Source: Pseudomonas sp. MF4836 (lineage in GTDB: Bacteria > Pseudomonadota > Gammaproteobacteria > Pseudomonadales > Pseudomonadaceae). From it: 64,000 nucleotides of DNA. Location: assembly GCF_002018875.1 (NCBI RefSeq), contig NZ_MVOL01000020.1, positions 36,863-100,862 on the forward strand, in the 5' to 3' direction. The notes below the pieces were generated by a model. The model was not told where the DNA came from and did not search any database. It worked only from the letters and a program-made list of their open reading frames with translations. This document shows positions 16,591 through 24,614 of this stretch, in pieces. A program made the translations under genes and the position numbers. Numbering within the stretch: the stretch's first letter is position 1; every line of letters starts with the position of its first letter.

Positions 16591-17565
16591 ATGCACGCCC
16601 ACCCCGGTTTAGTCGCGATCCTGGCCTACGACGGCCTGTGCACCTTCGAGTTCGGCATTGCCGTGGAGATCTTCGGCCTGGCGCGCCCGGAGTTCGATTT
16701 CCCCTGGTATGAGCACCGCATCGTCGCCGTGGACCCAGGCCCCATGCGCGCCACCGGCGGGATCCAGGTGACGGCCGACGGCGGCATGGAGCTGCTGGAG
16801 CAGGCCCGCACCATCATCATTCCCGGCTGGCGCAGCCGCAGCGATCCCTTGCCTGGCCCCCTGATCGACGCCCTGCGCCGCGCCCACCAGCGTGGCGCAC
16901 GGTTGCTGTCGATCTGCTCCGGGGTGTTTGCCCTCGCCGCCACCGGGCTGCTGGACGGCCGTGGCGCCACCACCCACTGGCGCTACACCGAGGAACTGGC
17001 GGCGCGCTTCCCGCTGATCGAGGTGGACCCGGATGTGCTCTACGTCGACGCCGGGCAGTTGATCACCTCGGCCGGCAGCGCCGCCGGGATCGACGCCTGC
17101 CTGCACCTGGTGGCCCGGGACTTCGGCACCCACGTTGCCAACTCGGTGGCGCGGCGCCTGGTGATGTCGCCGCAGCGCACCGGCGGCCAGGCCCAGTTCA
17201 TTCCGGCGCCGGTCAGCCGTACGCCGCGCAGCGACCTGTCGAAAGTCATGCAGTGGGCGCGCGAACACCTGCATGAGCCACTGGAGGTGCGCGACCTGGC
17301 CCGCCAGGCGCTGATGAGCGAGCGCACATTCTTGCGGCGTTTCAGCGAAGCCACCGGTGCCTCGCCCAAGGCCTGGCTGCAACATGAGCGCCTGGCCCGG
17401 GCCCGGGAATTGCTGGAAAGCGGCAGCGAACACACCGAGCACATCGCCCTGCGCTGCGGTTATCGCTCGGTGGAGAGTTTTCGCGTGGCGTTTCGCAGCG
17501 TGGTGGGGGTGCCGCCCTCGGTGTACCGCGAGCGCTTTGGCCGGGGCGCCAAGACCCCGGTATGA
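16591..17565 (+). CDS. ftrA: FtrA-like AraC/GlxA-family transcriptional regulator
   Basis: This 324-residue protein has an N-terminal DJ-1/PfpI-like domain (about 1-195) with the nucleophile-elbow cysteine C109 in LLSICSGVFALAATG. A C-terminal AraC helix-turn-helix domain (about 220-318) includes DLARQALMSERTFLRRF and the end signature GYRSVESFRVAFRSVVGVPP. The domain order and GRGATTHWRYTEEL match FtrA/GlxA regulators. It probably controls the divergent rhodanese gene. The ligand is unknown. Confidence 0.87.
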   Translation: MHAHPGLVAILAYDGLCTFEFGIAVEIFGLARPEFDFPWYEHRIVAVDPGPMRATGGIQVTADGGMELLEQARTIIIPGWRSRSDPLPGPLIDALRRAHQRGARLLSICSGVFALAATGLLDGRGATTHWRYTEELAARFPLIEVDPDVLYVDAGQLITSAGSAAGIDACLHLVARDFGTHVANSVARRLVMSPQRTGGQAQFIPAPVSRTPRSDLSKVMQWAREHLHEPLEVRDLARQALMSERTFLRRFSEATGASPKAWLQHERLARARELLESGSEHTEHIALRCGYRSVESFRVAFRSVVGVPPSVYRERFGRGAKTPV

Positions 17566-17580
17566 AGCCGGCGGCGCCCG

Positions 17581-18342
17581 TCAGGCGTCCGGTTTGCGCA
17601 GCAGGTAGGTGTCCATGATCCAGCCATTGGCCTCCCGCGCCGCCTTGCGCACACGCTGGATTTCATCCGCCACGTCCTGTAACCGGCCGCTGATCAGAAT
17701 CTCGTCCGCGGTGCCCAGGTAGGCGCCCCAGTAGATATCCAGTTCGCGGTCCAGCACCTGGCGATAGGAGTCCTCGGCATCGAGCATCACCACCAGGCTG
17801 TCGGCGTCGCTCACCTGCCCCGCTGCCAGGCGACGCCCGGTGGTGATTTCCACGGAGCGACCGATACGGTTGAGCGGCACCTTATGCTGCGCGGCCAGGG
17901 CCTGGACGCTGGTGATACCCGGGATGACCTCGAACTCGAAGCGGCAGCGACCGCTGTCCAGAATCGCCTGCAGGATGCGAATGGTGCTGTCGTACAACGC
18001 CGGATCGCCCCAGGCCAGGAAGGCCCCGGTCTGGCCATCGGCCAATTCCTCGTCGATCAGGCGTTCGAAGGTCGCCTGCTTGTCGCGGTTGAGGTCCTCG
18101 ACGCTGGCCTGGTAATCGACATCGCCACGCAGCCGCTCCGGGCTTTGCGCCTGCACGAAACGGTAGCCCGGCTCAGTGATATAGCGCTCGCAGATCTCGC
18201 GGCGCAGGTCGATCAATGAGTCCTTGCTCGCCCCCTTGTCCATGAGGAAGAACACGTCGCTGCGGTTCAGCGCCTTGACCGCCTGCATCGTGATGTAGTC
18301 GGGGTTGCCGGCACCGATGCCGATGATCAGGAGGGTTTTCAT
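17581..18342 (-). CDS. cobF: Precorrin-6A synthase (deacetylating) CobF
   Basis: This 253-residue protein belongs to the SAM-dependent tetrapyrrole methylases. It has the N-terminal IGIGAGNPDYITMQA loop and the SAM-site segments AFLAWGDPALYDST and FEVIPGITSVQALAA. These and the length identify CobF, which methylates C-1 of precorrin-5 and releases acetate to give precorrin-6A in aerobic cobalamin synthesis. No other cob gene is in the window, so cobF is isolated from the main pathway genes. It converges on ftrA with a 15-bp gap. Confidence 0.93.
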   Translation of the reverse strand: MKTLLIIGIGAGNPDYITMQAVKALNRSDVFFLMDKGASKDSLIDLRREICERYITEPGYRFVQAQSPERLRGDVDYQASVEDLNRDKQATFERLIDEELADGQTGAFLAWGDPALYDSTIRILQAILDSGRCRFEFEVIPGITSVQALAAQHKVPLNRIGRSVEITTGRRLAAGQVSDADSLVVMLDAEDSYRQVLDRELDIYWGAYLGTADEILISGRLQDVADEIQRVRKAAREANGWIMDTYLLRKPDA

Positions 18343-18401
18343 GGGCGGTTCTCAATCTGTGGGCAGGAGCCCGGTATGGGGGGGCTTAGGGACCCGGCCA
18401 C

Positions 18402-18989
18402 TTATGGCCGGGCATCCAGGCGCAGGCGCCAGCGCCCGTTGAAGCGTAGTTCGAGGGCCGACAGCGGCTCGACATCAATGTGATTGAAGCTGGCCAGCGG
18501 GCATTGCATGACCTGCAGCAAGGCCGCGCGAATCAGCAGCGGATGGGTCACCGCCAGTACATGGCCGGGGCTCTGGCTCACACTGTCCAGCCAGGCCGCG
18601 ACCCGCTCGCACAACTGCGCCACCGACTCACCGCCATGGGGCGCCGCCTGGGGGTCGGCCAGCCACGCCTGCAAGGCTTGCGGCTGGTGCTGCTGCAGGT
18701 GATCCAGCGCCACCCCCGCCCAATCACCCATGTCGCAGTCGCGCAAGGCACTGACGATCTGCGGCTCGGCACCATACAACCCGGCGCTCTGCCGCGCCCG
18801 CAACTCCGGGGCACTGAGCAGGCGCGGCGGACGCTTGAACAGCGCCGCCCGCGAGCCGGCGAGTGCTTGCCAGTCAAGCTCCAGCGGCTCGTCCAGGGGG
18901 AAGCACGCGCGTTTCTGGGCGACGGTTCGGGCATGACAAATCAGGGTCAAGCGGGTGGCTTGCACGGGGCATTCTCGAAAAAGGGCCAT
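18402..18989 (-). CDS. Histidine-phosphatase-family protein with an altered active-site motif
   Basis: This 195-residue protein has the layout of the CobC/phosphoglycerate-mutase-like family: CDMGDWAG, then the PHGGES acid loop and VLAVTHPLLIRAA with the second catalytic His. The first catalytic motif, normally R-H-G, reads LICHART, so the phosphate-binding Arg is Cys and the Gly is Ala. Whether it is an active phosphatase is therefore uncertain. It lies 59 bp upstream of cobF in the same direction, which may hint at a cobalamin link. The start is unclear; 18989 fits the family best, and in-frame alternatives are 19022 and 19043. Confidence 0.75.
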   Translation of the reverse strand: MALFRECPVQATRLTLICHARTVAQKRACFPLDEPLELDWQALAGSRAALFKRPPRLLSAPELRARQSAGLYGAEPQIVSALRDCDMGDWAGVALDHLQQHQPQALQAWLADPQAAPHGGESVAQLCERVAAWLDSVSQSPGHVLAVTHPLLIRAALLQVMQCPLASFNHIDVEPLSALELRFNGRWRLRLDARP

Positions 18990-19130
18990 CGACGGCCTGG
19001 GCTGAGGTTGCGTTTGTAGCATGGCCGACGGGCAATTTCCCACTGCGTCGCCAACCCCGACCTAGGCGCCCTACCGGCCAGCGTCCGCACGCGGCCCGAG
19101 CCTGGCGGCAGCGGCTATAGGTGTGGTCAA

Positions 19131-19238
19131 TGTGGCGAGGGGGCTTGCTCCCACTGGACCGGCCGGCGCGCCGGTGCGCAGCAGTCCCATTTTTAGGGCC
19201 GCTTCGCGCCCCAGCGGGAGCAAGCTCCCTCGCCACAG
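19131..19238. repeat. REP pair (tgtggcgaggg family)
   Basis: tgtggcgagggggcttgctc (arm 19131-19152) and its near-perfect reverse complement at 19216-19238 enclose about 60 bp containing a GC palindrome (ccggccggcgcgccgg). One base differs between the arms. The pair is in the 403-bp gene-free stretch 18990-19392, together with a fragment of the gcagcggctatagg family at 19107-19122. Confidence 0.8.
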
Positions 19239-19317
19239 GTACGGTGTTGGTTCTTAAGTGAACAGCATTACGCCCCCTTGCGGGGCATTTCACCCGCGTT
19301 GAAACTTTCGCTGGACA

Positions 19318-19333
19318 TGTAGCGTAAATTACA
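19318..19333. promoter_or_regulatory. Putative operator upstream of the RpiR regulator gene
   Basis: TGTAGCGTAAATTACA is a TGTA-n8-TACA dyad 59 bp before the rpiR-type start, in a locally AT-rich stretch that probably holds the promoter. A second dyad, ATTTC-n9-GAAAT, follows at 19342-19360. RpiR-family proteins such as HexR bind TGTA...TACA-like sites, so autoregulation is plausible. This is inferred from symmetry only. Confidence 0.45.
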
Positions 19334-19392
19334 TAAATACTAATTTCGCTCGATATGAAATAAAAACAACACACGACATTCAAGGCGCTGCC

Positions 19393-20247
19393 ATGTCCTC
19401 GCTCAGAGAGCTGATCACCGACCCCGCACTGGAACTCACCCCCGCCGAGCGCAAGGTGGTCCGGGCCCTGCTCGACCACTATCCGCGCAACGGCCTGGGG
19501 CCCATGTCGCGCCTGGCCGAGCATGCCGGGGTCAGCGATCCGACCATCGTGCGCCTGGTGAAAAAGCTCGGGTTCGGCGGTTATGCCGAGTTCCAGGAAG
19601 CCCTGCTCAGCGACATGGATGACCGCCTGCGCTCGCCCAGCACCCTGTTGCAGCCGCGCTCGCACCTGCAACAGGACGACGCCTGGAATCACTACCTGAA
19701 TGACAGCGCCCGGCGCCTGGTGGAGACCCAGGCGCTGACCCAGCCCGAGGACATCCGCATCCTCCTGGAGTGGCTGCTCGACAGCCGGCACGCCGTGTAC
19801 TGCTTCGGTGGCCGCTTCAGCAGCTTCCTCGCCGGCTACCTGCTCAACCATCTGCGGCTGCTGCGCCCGGGCTGCTTCGCCCTGGAAGACAACGCGCACC
19901 TGCCCGACCGCCTGTACGACCTGCAACGCCAGGACATCGTGCTGCTGTTCGACTACCGCCGCTATCAGGCCCAGGCCCTGCGCGTGGCCAGCGCGGCCAA
20001 GGCGCGCTACGCCCGGGTGGTGCTGTTCACCGACATCTACGCCTCGCCCCTGCGCGAACTGGCGGACCTGGTGATCAGCGCCCCGGTGGAGTCGGTCTCG
20101 GCCTTCGACACCCTGGTGCCGGCCCTGGCCCAGGTCGAAGCGCTGATCGCCAGCCTGACCTTGCGCGGCGACCATCTTGAAGATCGCCTGGAGGGTATCG
20201 ACGCCCTGCGGGACAGCTTTGCCACCCACCTGCTGGAGGATCAGTAA
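19393..20247 (+). CDS. MurR/RpiR-family transcriptional regulator
   Basis: This 284-residue protein has an N-terminal RpiR helix-turn-helix (about 10-85: LAEHAGVSDPTIVRLVKKLG) and a C-terminal SIS sugar/phosphosugar-type domain (about 125-265: AVYCFGGRFSSFLAGYLLNH, then VVLFTDIYASPLRELADLVI). It heads a five-gene run in the same direction (19393-24520) and very likely controls it. The inducer is not predictable; several RpiR members in Pseudomonas sense amines or amino-acid derivatives, but the SIS domain leaves this open. The ribosome site is AAGG. Confidence 0.88.
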   Translation: MSSLRELITDPALELTPAERKVVRALLDHYPRNGLGPMSRLAEHAGVSDPTIVRLVKKLGFGGYAEFQEALLSDMDDRLRSPSTLLQPRSHLQQDDAWNHYLNDSARRLVETQALTQPEDIRILLEWLLDSRHAVYCFGGRFSSFLAGYLLNHLRLLRPGCFALEDNAHLPDRLYDLQRQDIVLLFDYRRYQAQALRVASAAKARYARVVLFTDIYASPLRELADLVISAPVESVSAFDTLVPALAQVEALIASLTLRGDHLEDRLEGIDALRDSFATHLLEDQ

Positions 20248-20249
20248 GC

Positions 20250-20894
20250 ATGTTCAGCCTGCCCCATCGCTCGCCCCGCGACCTGCCCTTTGTCGCCGAC
20301 CACACCGCCCTGCTGCTGGTGGATATGCAACGTGCCTGGCTCGAACCGCAGTTCGACCCGCACCTGCAGGACGCCGACGCGCAGTACTTCCTGCAACGGA
20401 CACGGACCCAGGTGATCCCCAACCAGCAAAAGCTCCTGGCGGCCATGCGTGGCGCCCGGCAGAACGTGCTGCACACCCTGATCGAAAGCCTGACCGCCGA
20501 CGGCCGCGACCGCTCCCTGGACCACAAGCTGTCGGACATGCACCTGCCCAAGGGCAGCCCGCAGGCGGCGATCATCGATGAACTGGCGGCCGGGGAAAAC
20601 GAAATCATCCTGCCCAAGACCTCGTCCGGGGTCTTCAACTCCACCAATATCGACTACGTGCTGCGCAACCTGCAGACTCGGCACCTGATCATCGCCGGCA
20701 TCGTCACCGACCAGTGCGTGGACATGGCCGTGCGCGATGCCGCCGATCGCGGCTACCTGGTGACCCTGGTGGAAGACGCCTGCGCCACCTACTCCGAGGC
20801 GCGGCACCTGGCCTGCCTGAATGCGATCAAGGGTTATTGCTGGATCACCGACACCCGGACCGTGCTCGACCGCCTGCATGAGTTGGCGGCATGA
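20250..20894 (+). CDS. Cysteine hydrolase (isochorismatase-like amidase)
   Basis: This 214-residue protein has the isochorismatase-type triad D25 (ALLLVDMQRAW), K123 (IILPKTSSGVFN) and C156 (GIVTDQCVDMA). These enzymes usually hydrolyse amides (nicotinamidase, N-carbamoyl- or biuret-type amidohydrolases). The start, two bases after the regulator stop, has a strong GGAGGA site. The stop overlaps the ligase gene by four bases, so the two are translationally coupled. The substrate is unknown; the context suggests an amide or carbamoyl derivative of an amine. Confidence 0.88.
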   Translation: MFSLPHRSPRDLPFVADHTALLLVDMQRAWLEPQFDPHLQDADAQYFLQRTRTQVIPNQQKLLAAMRGARQNVLHTLIESLTADGRDRSLDHKLSDMHLPKGSPQAAIIDELAAGENEIILPKTSSGVFNSTNIDYVLRNLQTRHLIIAGIVTDQCVDMAVRDAADRGYLVTLVEDACATYSEARHLACLNAIKGYCWITDTRTVLDRLHELAA

Positions 20895-22243
20895 GCCGGG
20901 GTAGCGGCGTGACGCCGCTGACCGCCGTGGCCATGACCAGCATCGTCACCACCGACCTGATCGGCGTGACCCGCGGGCGTTCCTTTCCCAGCGACGAGCT
21001 GGACAGCTACCAGGCCGCCGGCTGTGGCTGGGTTCCGGCCAACAGCGCCCTGACCCCGCAGGACCAGATTGCCGAGGCCAACCCCTGGGGCGCCTATGGC
21101 GACCTGCGGCTGATCCCGGACATGGCGAGCCGGGTCAGCGTCGCCAACGGCCCGGATCCCGAGGCCGCGCCCCTGGATTACCTCCACGCCGATATCTGCG
21201 AAACCGACGGCACGCCCTGGGCCGCCTGCCCGCGCACCCTGCTGCGCGAAGAGGTGGCGCGTTATCGCGACGACCTGAAACTGCAGATCACCGCCGCCTT
21301 CGAACACGAATTCAACCTGCAGGGCGCCCCCGCGCAAGCCGAGCAACTGGCGTTCTCCCTGGGCGCTCAGCGCCAGGGGGCGAACTTCGGCGGCTGGCTG
21401 CTCAGCGCCCTGCGCGCCGCCGGGGTCGAGCCGGAGATGTTCCTCCCCGAATACGGCAAGCAACAGTACGAGATCACCTGCCGCCCGACCTCGGGCGTGG
21501 CCGCCGCCGACCGCGCGGTGAACGTGCGGGAGATCACCCGGGAAATCGCCCGGCAACTGGGGCAGCCGGTGAGCTTTTCACCCAAGGTGTCGCAGCATGC
21601 GGTGTGCAACGGCGTGCACCTGCATATCAGCCTGCAAGACCTCGACGGCCGGCCGAAGCTCTACGACCCGCAGGCCGACAATGGCCTGTCGCAACTGGGC
21701 CGGCGCTGGGCCGCCGGGGTGCTCAAGTACCTGCCGGCGCTGTGCGCCTTTACCGCGCCGACACCGATCTCCTACCAGCGCCTGCAACCCCATCACTGGA
21801 GCGCCGCCTACGCCTGCCTCGGGCAACGCAACCGCGAAGCCTCGTTGCGTATCTGCCCGACCGTCAGCCTGGGCGGGAAGGACGTGGCGCCGCAGTACAA
21901 CCTGGAGTTTCGCGCCCTGGACGCCACCGCCTCGCCGCACCTGGCCATGGCCATGGTGCTGATCGCCGGGCGCCTGGGGATCCAGCAGGGGCTGGCCCTG
22001 CGCGCCACCACCGACGATGCGCCCGACACCCTGAGCCCGGCTCAGCTCAAGGAGCGCGGCATCGTCGCCCTGCCCGGCTCCCTGGCCCAGGCCCTGGAGC
22101 TGCTGGCCGCCAGCCCGGCGCTGACCCTGGCCGTGCCCAAGCCACTGCTCGACACTTACCTGGCGGTCAAGCACGAAGAACTGCGCCTGACCCAAGACCT
22201 CGACCCGGCCCAACTCTGTGAACACTATGCACGCCTCTACTGA
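20891..22243 (+). CDS. Glutamine-synthetase-family ligase (gamma-glutamyl-amine synthetase-like)
   Basis: This 450-residue protein matches the class III GS fold. Visible motifs are EYGKQQYEITCRP (the ammonium/glutamate-site strand), NGVHLHISL (the ATP-binding HVHxS equivalent), and QYNLEFRALDATASPHLAMA at the C-terminal end. The length and context suggest a catabolic gamma-glutamyl ligase like PuuA or IpuC rather than a central GlnA. It would attach glutamate to an amine, but the substrate is undetermined. The start overlaps the cysteine hydrolase stop (ATGA). The segment EHEFNLQG, in place of the usual SEPEFFLF, is divergent. Confidence 0.85.
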   Translation: MSRGSGVTPLTAVAMTSIVTTDLIGVTRGRSFPSDELDSYQAAGCGWVPANSALTPQDQIAEANPWGAYGDLRLIPDMASRVSVANGPDPEAAPLDYLHADICETDGTPWAACPRTLLREEVARYRDDLKLQITAAFEHEFNLQGAPAQAEQLAFSLGAQRQGANFGGWLLSALRAAGVEPEMFLPEYGKQQYEITCRPTSGVAAADRAVNVREITREIARQLGQPVSFSPKVSQHAVCNGVHLHISLQDLDGRPKLYDPQADNGLSQLGRRWAAGVLKYLPALCAFTAPTPISYQRLQPHHWSAAYACLGQRNREASLRICPTVSLGGKDVAPQYNLEFRALDATASPHLAMAMVLIAGRLGIQQGLALRATTDDAPDTLSPAQLKERGIVALPGSLAQALELLAASPALTLAVPKPLLDTYLAVKHEELRLTQDLDPAQLCEHYARLY

Positions 22244-22979
22244 AACCCCCGAGCTTGGCTACTACGACCGGCCGGCCTATGGCCTGCTGCGTGAAGCGTC
22301 CGAGCACCCGCTGATCCTGGTTTGCGAGCACGCCAGCCGCTATATCCCCGCACCGCTCAACGACCTGGGCCTGGACCCGGAAGCGGCGCAGCAGCACATC
22401 GCCTGGGACATCGGTGCCCTGGCGCTGGCCGAGAGCCTGTCCGAGGCCCTGGGCGCGACGCTGCTGACGGCCAATTACTCACGCCTGCTGATCGACCTCA
22501 ATCGCCCGCTGCACGCCCCCGACAGCATCCCGCTCAAGAGCGAGATCTACCCGGTGCCGGGCAACCAGGCGCTGGATGAAGCCACCCGCGAATACCGGCG
22601 CCAGTGCCTGTTCCGGCCGTTTCACTCACGCCTGGCGAGCTTGATCGACGAGCGCCTGGCCGCCGGAAAAACGGTACGGGTGGTGGGCATCCACAGCTTC
22701 ACCCCGGTGTACTTCGGCGAGCCGCGCCAACTGGAAATCGGCGTGCTCTACGACCGCGCCCAGGCCTACGCCGAACGCCTGGTGGCCGGCCTGGGCCAAC
22801 ACCCGTTGCAGGTGGCGGGCAACCAGCCGTATCGGATCGAGGCCGGCAGCGACATGACGGTGCCGGTGCACGGCGACGGGCGCGGCCTGGACTCGGTGTT
22901 GATCGAGGTGCGCAACGACCTGCTGCGCACCCCGCAAGCGGTACGGCGCTGGAGCGATTACCTGGCGCCGCTGTTGTAG
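22227..22979 (+). CDS. N-formylglutamate amidohydrolase-family protein (HutG-like)
   Basis: This 250-residue protein has the FGase pattern: LILVCEHASRYIP, then TANYSRLLIDLNRP, HSFTPVYFG, YRIEAGSDMTVPVHG and VLIEVRNDLLR. The family hydrolyses N-formyl-L-glutamate to formate and glutamate with a metal held by His and Glu residues. The ATG at 22227 overlaps the ligase gene by 17 bases; a GTG at 22218 is the alternative. Next to a gamma-glutamyl-ligase-like enzyme it may cleave a gamma-glutamyl or formyl amide. No other hut genes are nearby. Confidence 0.87.
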   Translation: MHASTETPELGYYDRPAYGLLREASEHPLILVCEHASRYIPAPLNDLGLDPEAAQQHIAWDIGALALAESLSEALGATLLTANYSRLLIDLNRPLHAPDSIPLKSEIYPVPGNQALDEATREYRRQCLFRPFHSRLASLIDERLAAGKTVRVVGIHSFTPVYFGEPRQLEIGVLYDRAQAYAERLVAGLGQHPLQVAGNQPYRIEAGSDMTVPVHGDGRGLDSVLIEVRNDLLRTPQAVRRWSDYLAPLL

Positions 22980-23170
22980 ACCCTGCTGTCGAATCACGCT
23001 GTCGCTGTTGCACCAACTGCTGTTTGCCGGACCGGTAGAACAATTACAAAAACCGCCGTGGTGTGTCTTTTAACCTGCCAGGTTCGAACACCGGGCCTTG
23101 TTCAACGTGCGCTCGCGCCACGTTGCGCGGGCCTGCACCCCACTCAATGCCTGCTCAGGAGCACTGTGTC

Positions 23171-24520
23171 ATGGAGATTGAACAATTCGGCTACAAACAG
23201 GAACTCAAACGCGGACTGACCCTCAGGGACCTGGTGGTCTACGGGATGATTTTCATGATCCCCATCGCGCCGTTCGGGGTCTATGGCTACGTCAACCAGG
23301 AAGCCCCGGGCATGGTGCCCCTGGCGTATATCATCGGCATGGTGGCGATGGTCTTCACCGCCCTCAGCTACGGCTGCATGGCCCGGGCCTTTCCCATCGC
23401 CGGCTCGGTCTATTCCTACGCCCAGCGCGGCCTCAACCCCCATGTCGGCTTTATCGCCGGCTGGCTGATGCTCCTGGATTACCTGCTGATCCCGCCGCTG
23501 CTGTACGTCTACGCGGCCATGGCGCTGAACCACCTGTACCCGGACATCCCCAAGGTCGGGTTTATCCTCGCGTTTCTGGTCAGTGCCACCTTCGTCAACC
23601 TGCGCGGTATCACCTTTACCGCGCGGATGAACATCGTGTTTCTGCTGGCGCAACTGGTGGTGCTGGGAATCTTCCTGTTCTACGCCTGGACTGCCCTGCA
23701 CGGGGGCGCCGGCAACGGTCAACTGACCCTGGCGCCGCTGTACAACCCGCAAGGTTTCCACTTCGGCATGTTGATGCAGGGGGTGTCGATCGCGGTGCTG
23801 TCGTTCCTGGGCTTTGACGCGATCTCGACCCTGGCCGAAGAGGTCAAGGGCGACCCCGGGCGCAGCGTCGGCCGGGCGGCGTTGATCACCCTGGTGGTGA
23901 TGGGGCTGATCTTTGTCGTGCAAACCTGGATCGCCACCGACCTCGCGGCCGGCATGGGCTTCAAGTCCGCCGACACCGCCTTCTACGAGATCGCCGAGAT
24001 CGCCGCCGGCAGCTGGCTGGCGACCCTGACCGGGGTGGCCACGGCCCTGGCCTGGGGCGTGGCGGTGGCGATCACCTCGCAAGCCGCGGTGTCGCGCCTG
24101 CTGTTCGGCATGGCCCGCGACGGCAAGCTGCCCAAGGTCCTGGCCCGGGTCCATCGCAAACACAACACGCCCCATATCAGCATCTACCTGGTGGCCGTGC
24201 TGTCGCTGCTGATCTGCTACCTGTTCATCGACTCGGTGGACACCCTGACCTCACTGGTCAACTTTGGCGCCTTGAGCGGGTTTATCCTGCTGCACCTGAC
24301 GGTGATCAACTACTACTGGCGCCGGCTCAAGTCCGGCCAGGTGATCCGCCACCTGGTGTGCCCGGCCATCGGCCTGCTGATCGTCTGCGCGATCCTGTTC
24401 AACATGGGCATCGAGGCACAGAAACTGGGCGCCATCTGGATAGTCGTCGGCGTGGTGTACCTGTTCCTGCTGAACAAACTGGGCAACGGCGAACCCTACA
24501 AAATCCAGGAACCTTTGTAG
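23171..24520 (+). CDS. APC-family amino-acid/amine permease
   Basis: This 449-residue protein has about twelve transmembrane segments. It has the APC-superfamily start RDLVVYGMIFMIPIAPFGVYG, then AGSVYSYAQRGL and SFLGFDAISTLAEE, a loop characteristic of amine/putrescine-type APC carriers (PuuP-like). It ends the 19393-24520 cluster, 191 bp after the amidohydrolase, and is the likely uptake system for that pathway's substrate. The ATG at 23171 has AGGAG 12 bases upstream. An earlier in-frame start (23063) would add a Cys-rich tail with no membrane character. Confidence 0.9.
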   Translation: MEIEQFGYKQELKRGLTLRDLVVYGMIFMIPIAPFGVYGYVNQEAPGMVPLAYIIGMVAMVFTALSYGCMARAFPIAGSVYSYAQRGLNPHVGFIAGWLMLLDYLLIPPLLYVYAAMALNHLYPDIPKVGFILAFLVSATFVNLRGITFTARMNIVFLLAQLVVLGIFLFYAWTALHGGAGNGQLTLAPLYNPQGFHFGMLMQGVSIAVLSFLGFDAISTLAEEVKGDPGRSVGRAALITLVVMGLIFVVQTWIATDLAAGMGFKSADTAFYEIAEIAAGSWLATLTGVATALAWGVAVAITSQAAVSRLLFGMARDGKLPKVLARVHRKHNTPHISIYLVAVLSLLICYLFIDSVDTLTSLVNFGALSGFILLHLTVINYYWRRLKSGQVIRHLVCPAIGLLIVCAILFNMGIEAQKLGAIWIVVGVVYLFLLNKLGNGEPYKIQEPL

Positions 24521-24569
24521 CCGCTAGCGCGAGGTTGCGCGGGTCCTATCAATCGATAGAAACCGGCGC

Positions 24570-24610
24570 ACCTGTAGCCGCTGCCGCCAGGCTCGGCAGC
24601 GGCTACAGGT
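24570..24610. repeat. REP element with a perfect 17-bp stem
   Basis: acctgtagccgctgccg (24570-24586) and cggcagcggctacaggt (24594-24610) form a perfect stem with a 7-base loop between the convergent permease and cyclase genes. It could also help end transcription on both strands. Confidence 0.88.
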
Positions 24611-24614
24611 GGGG

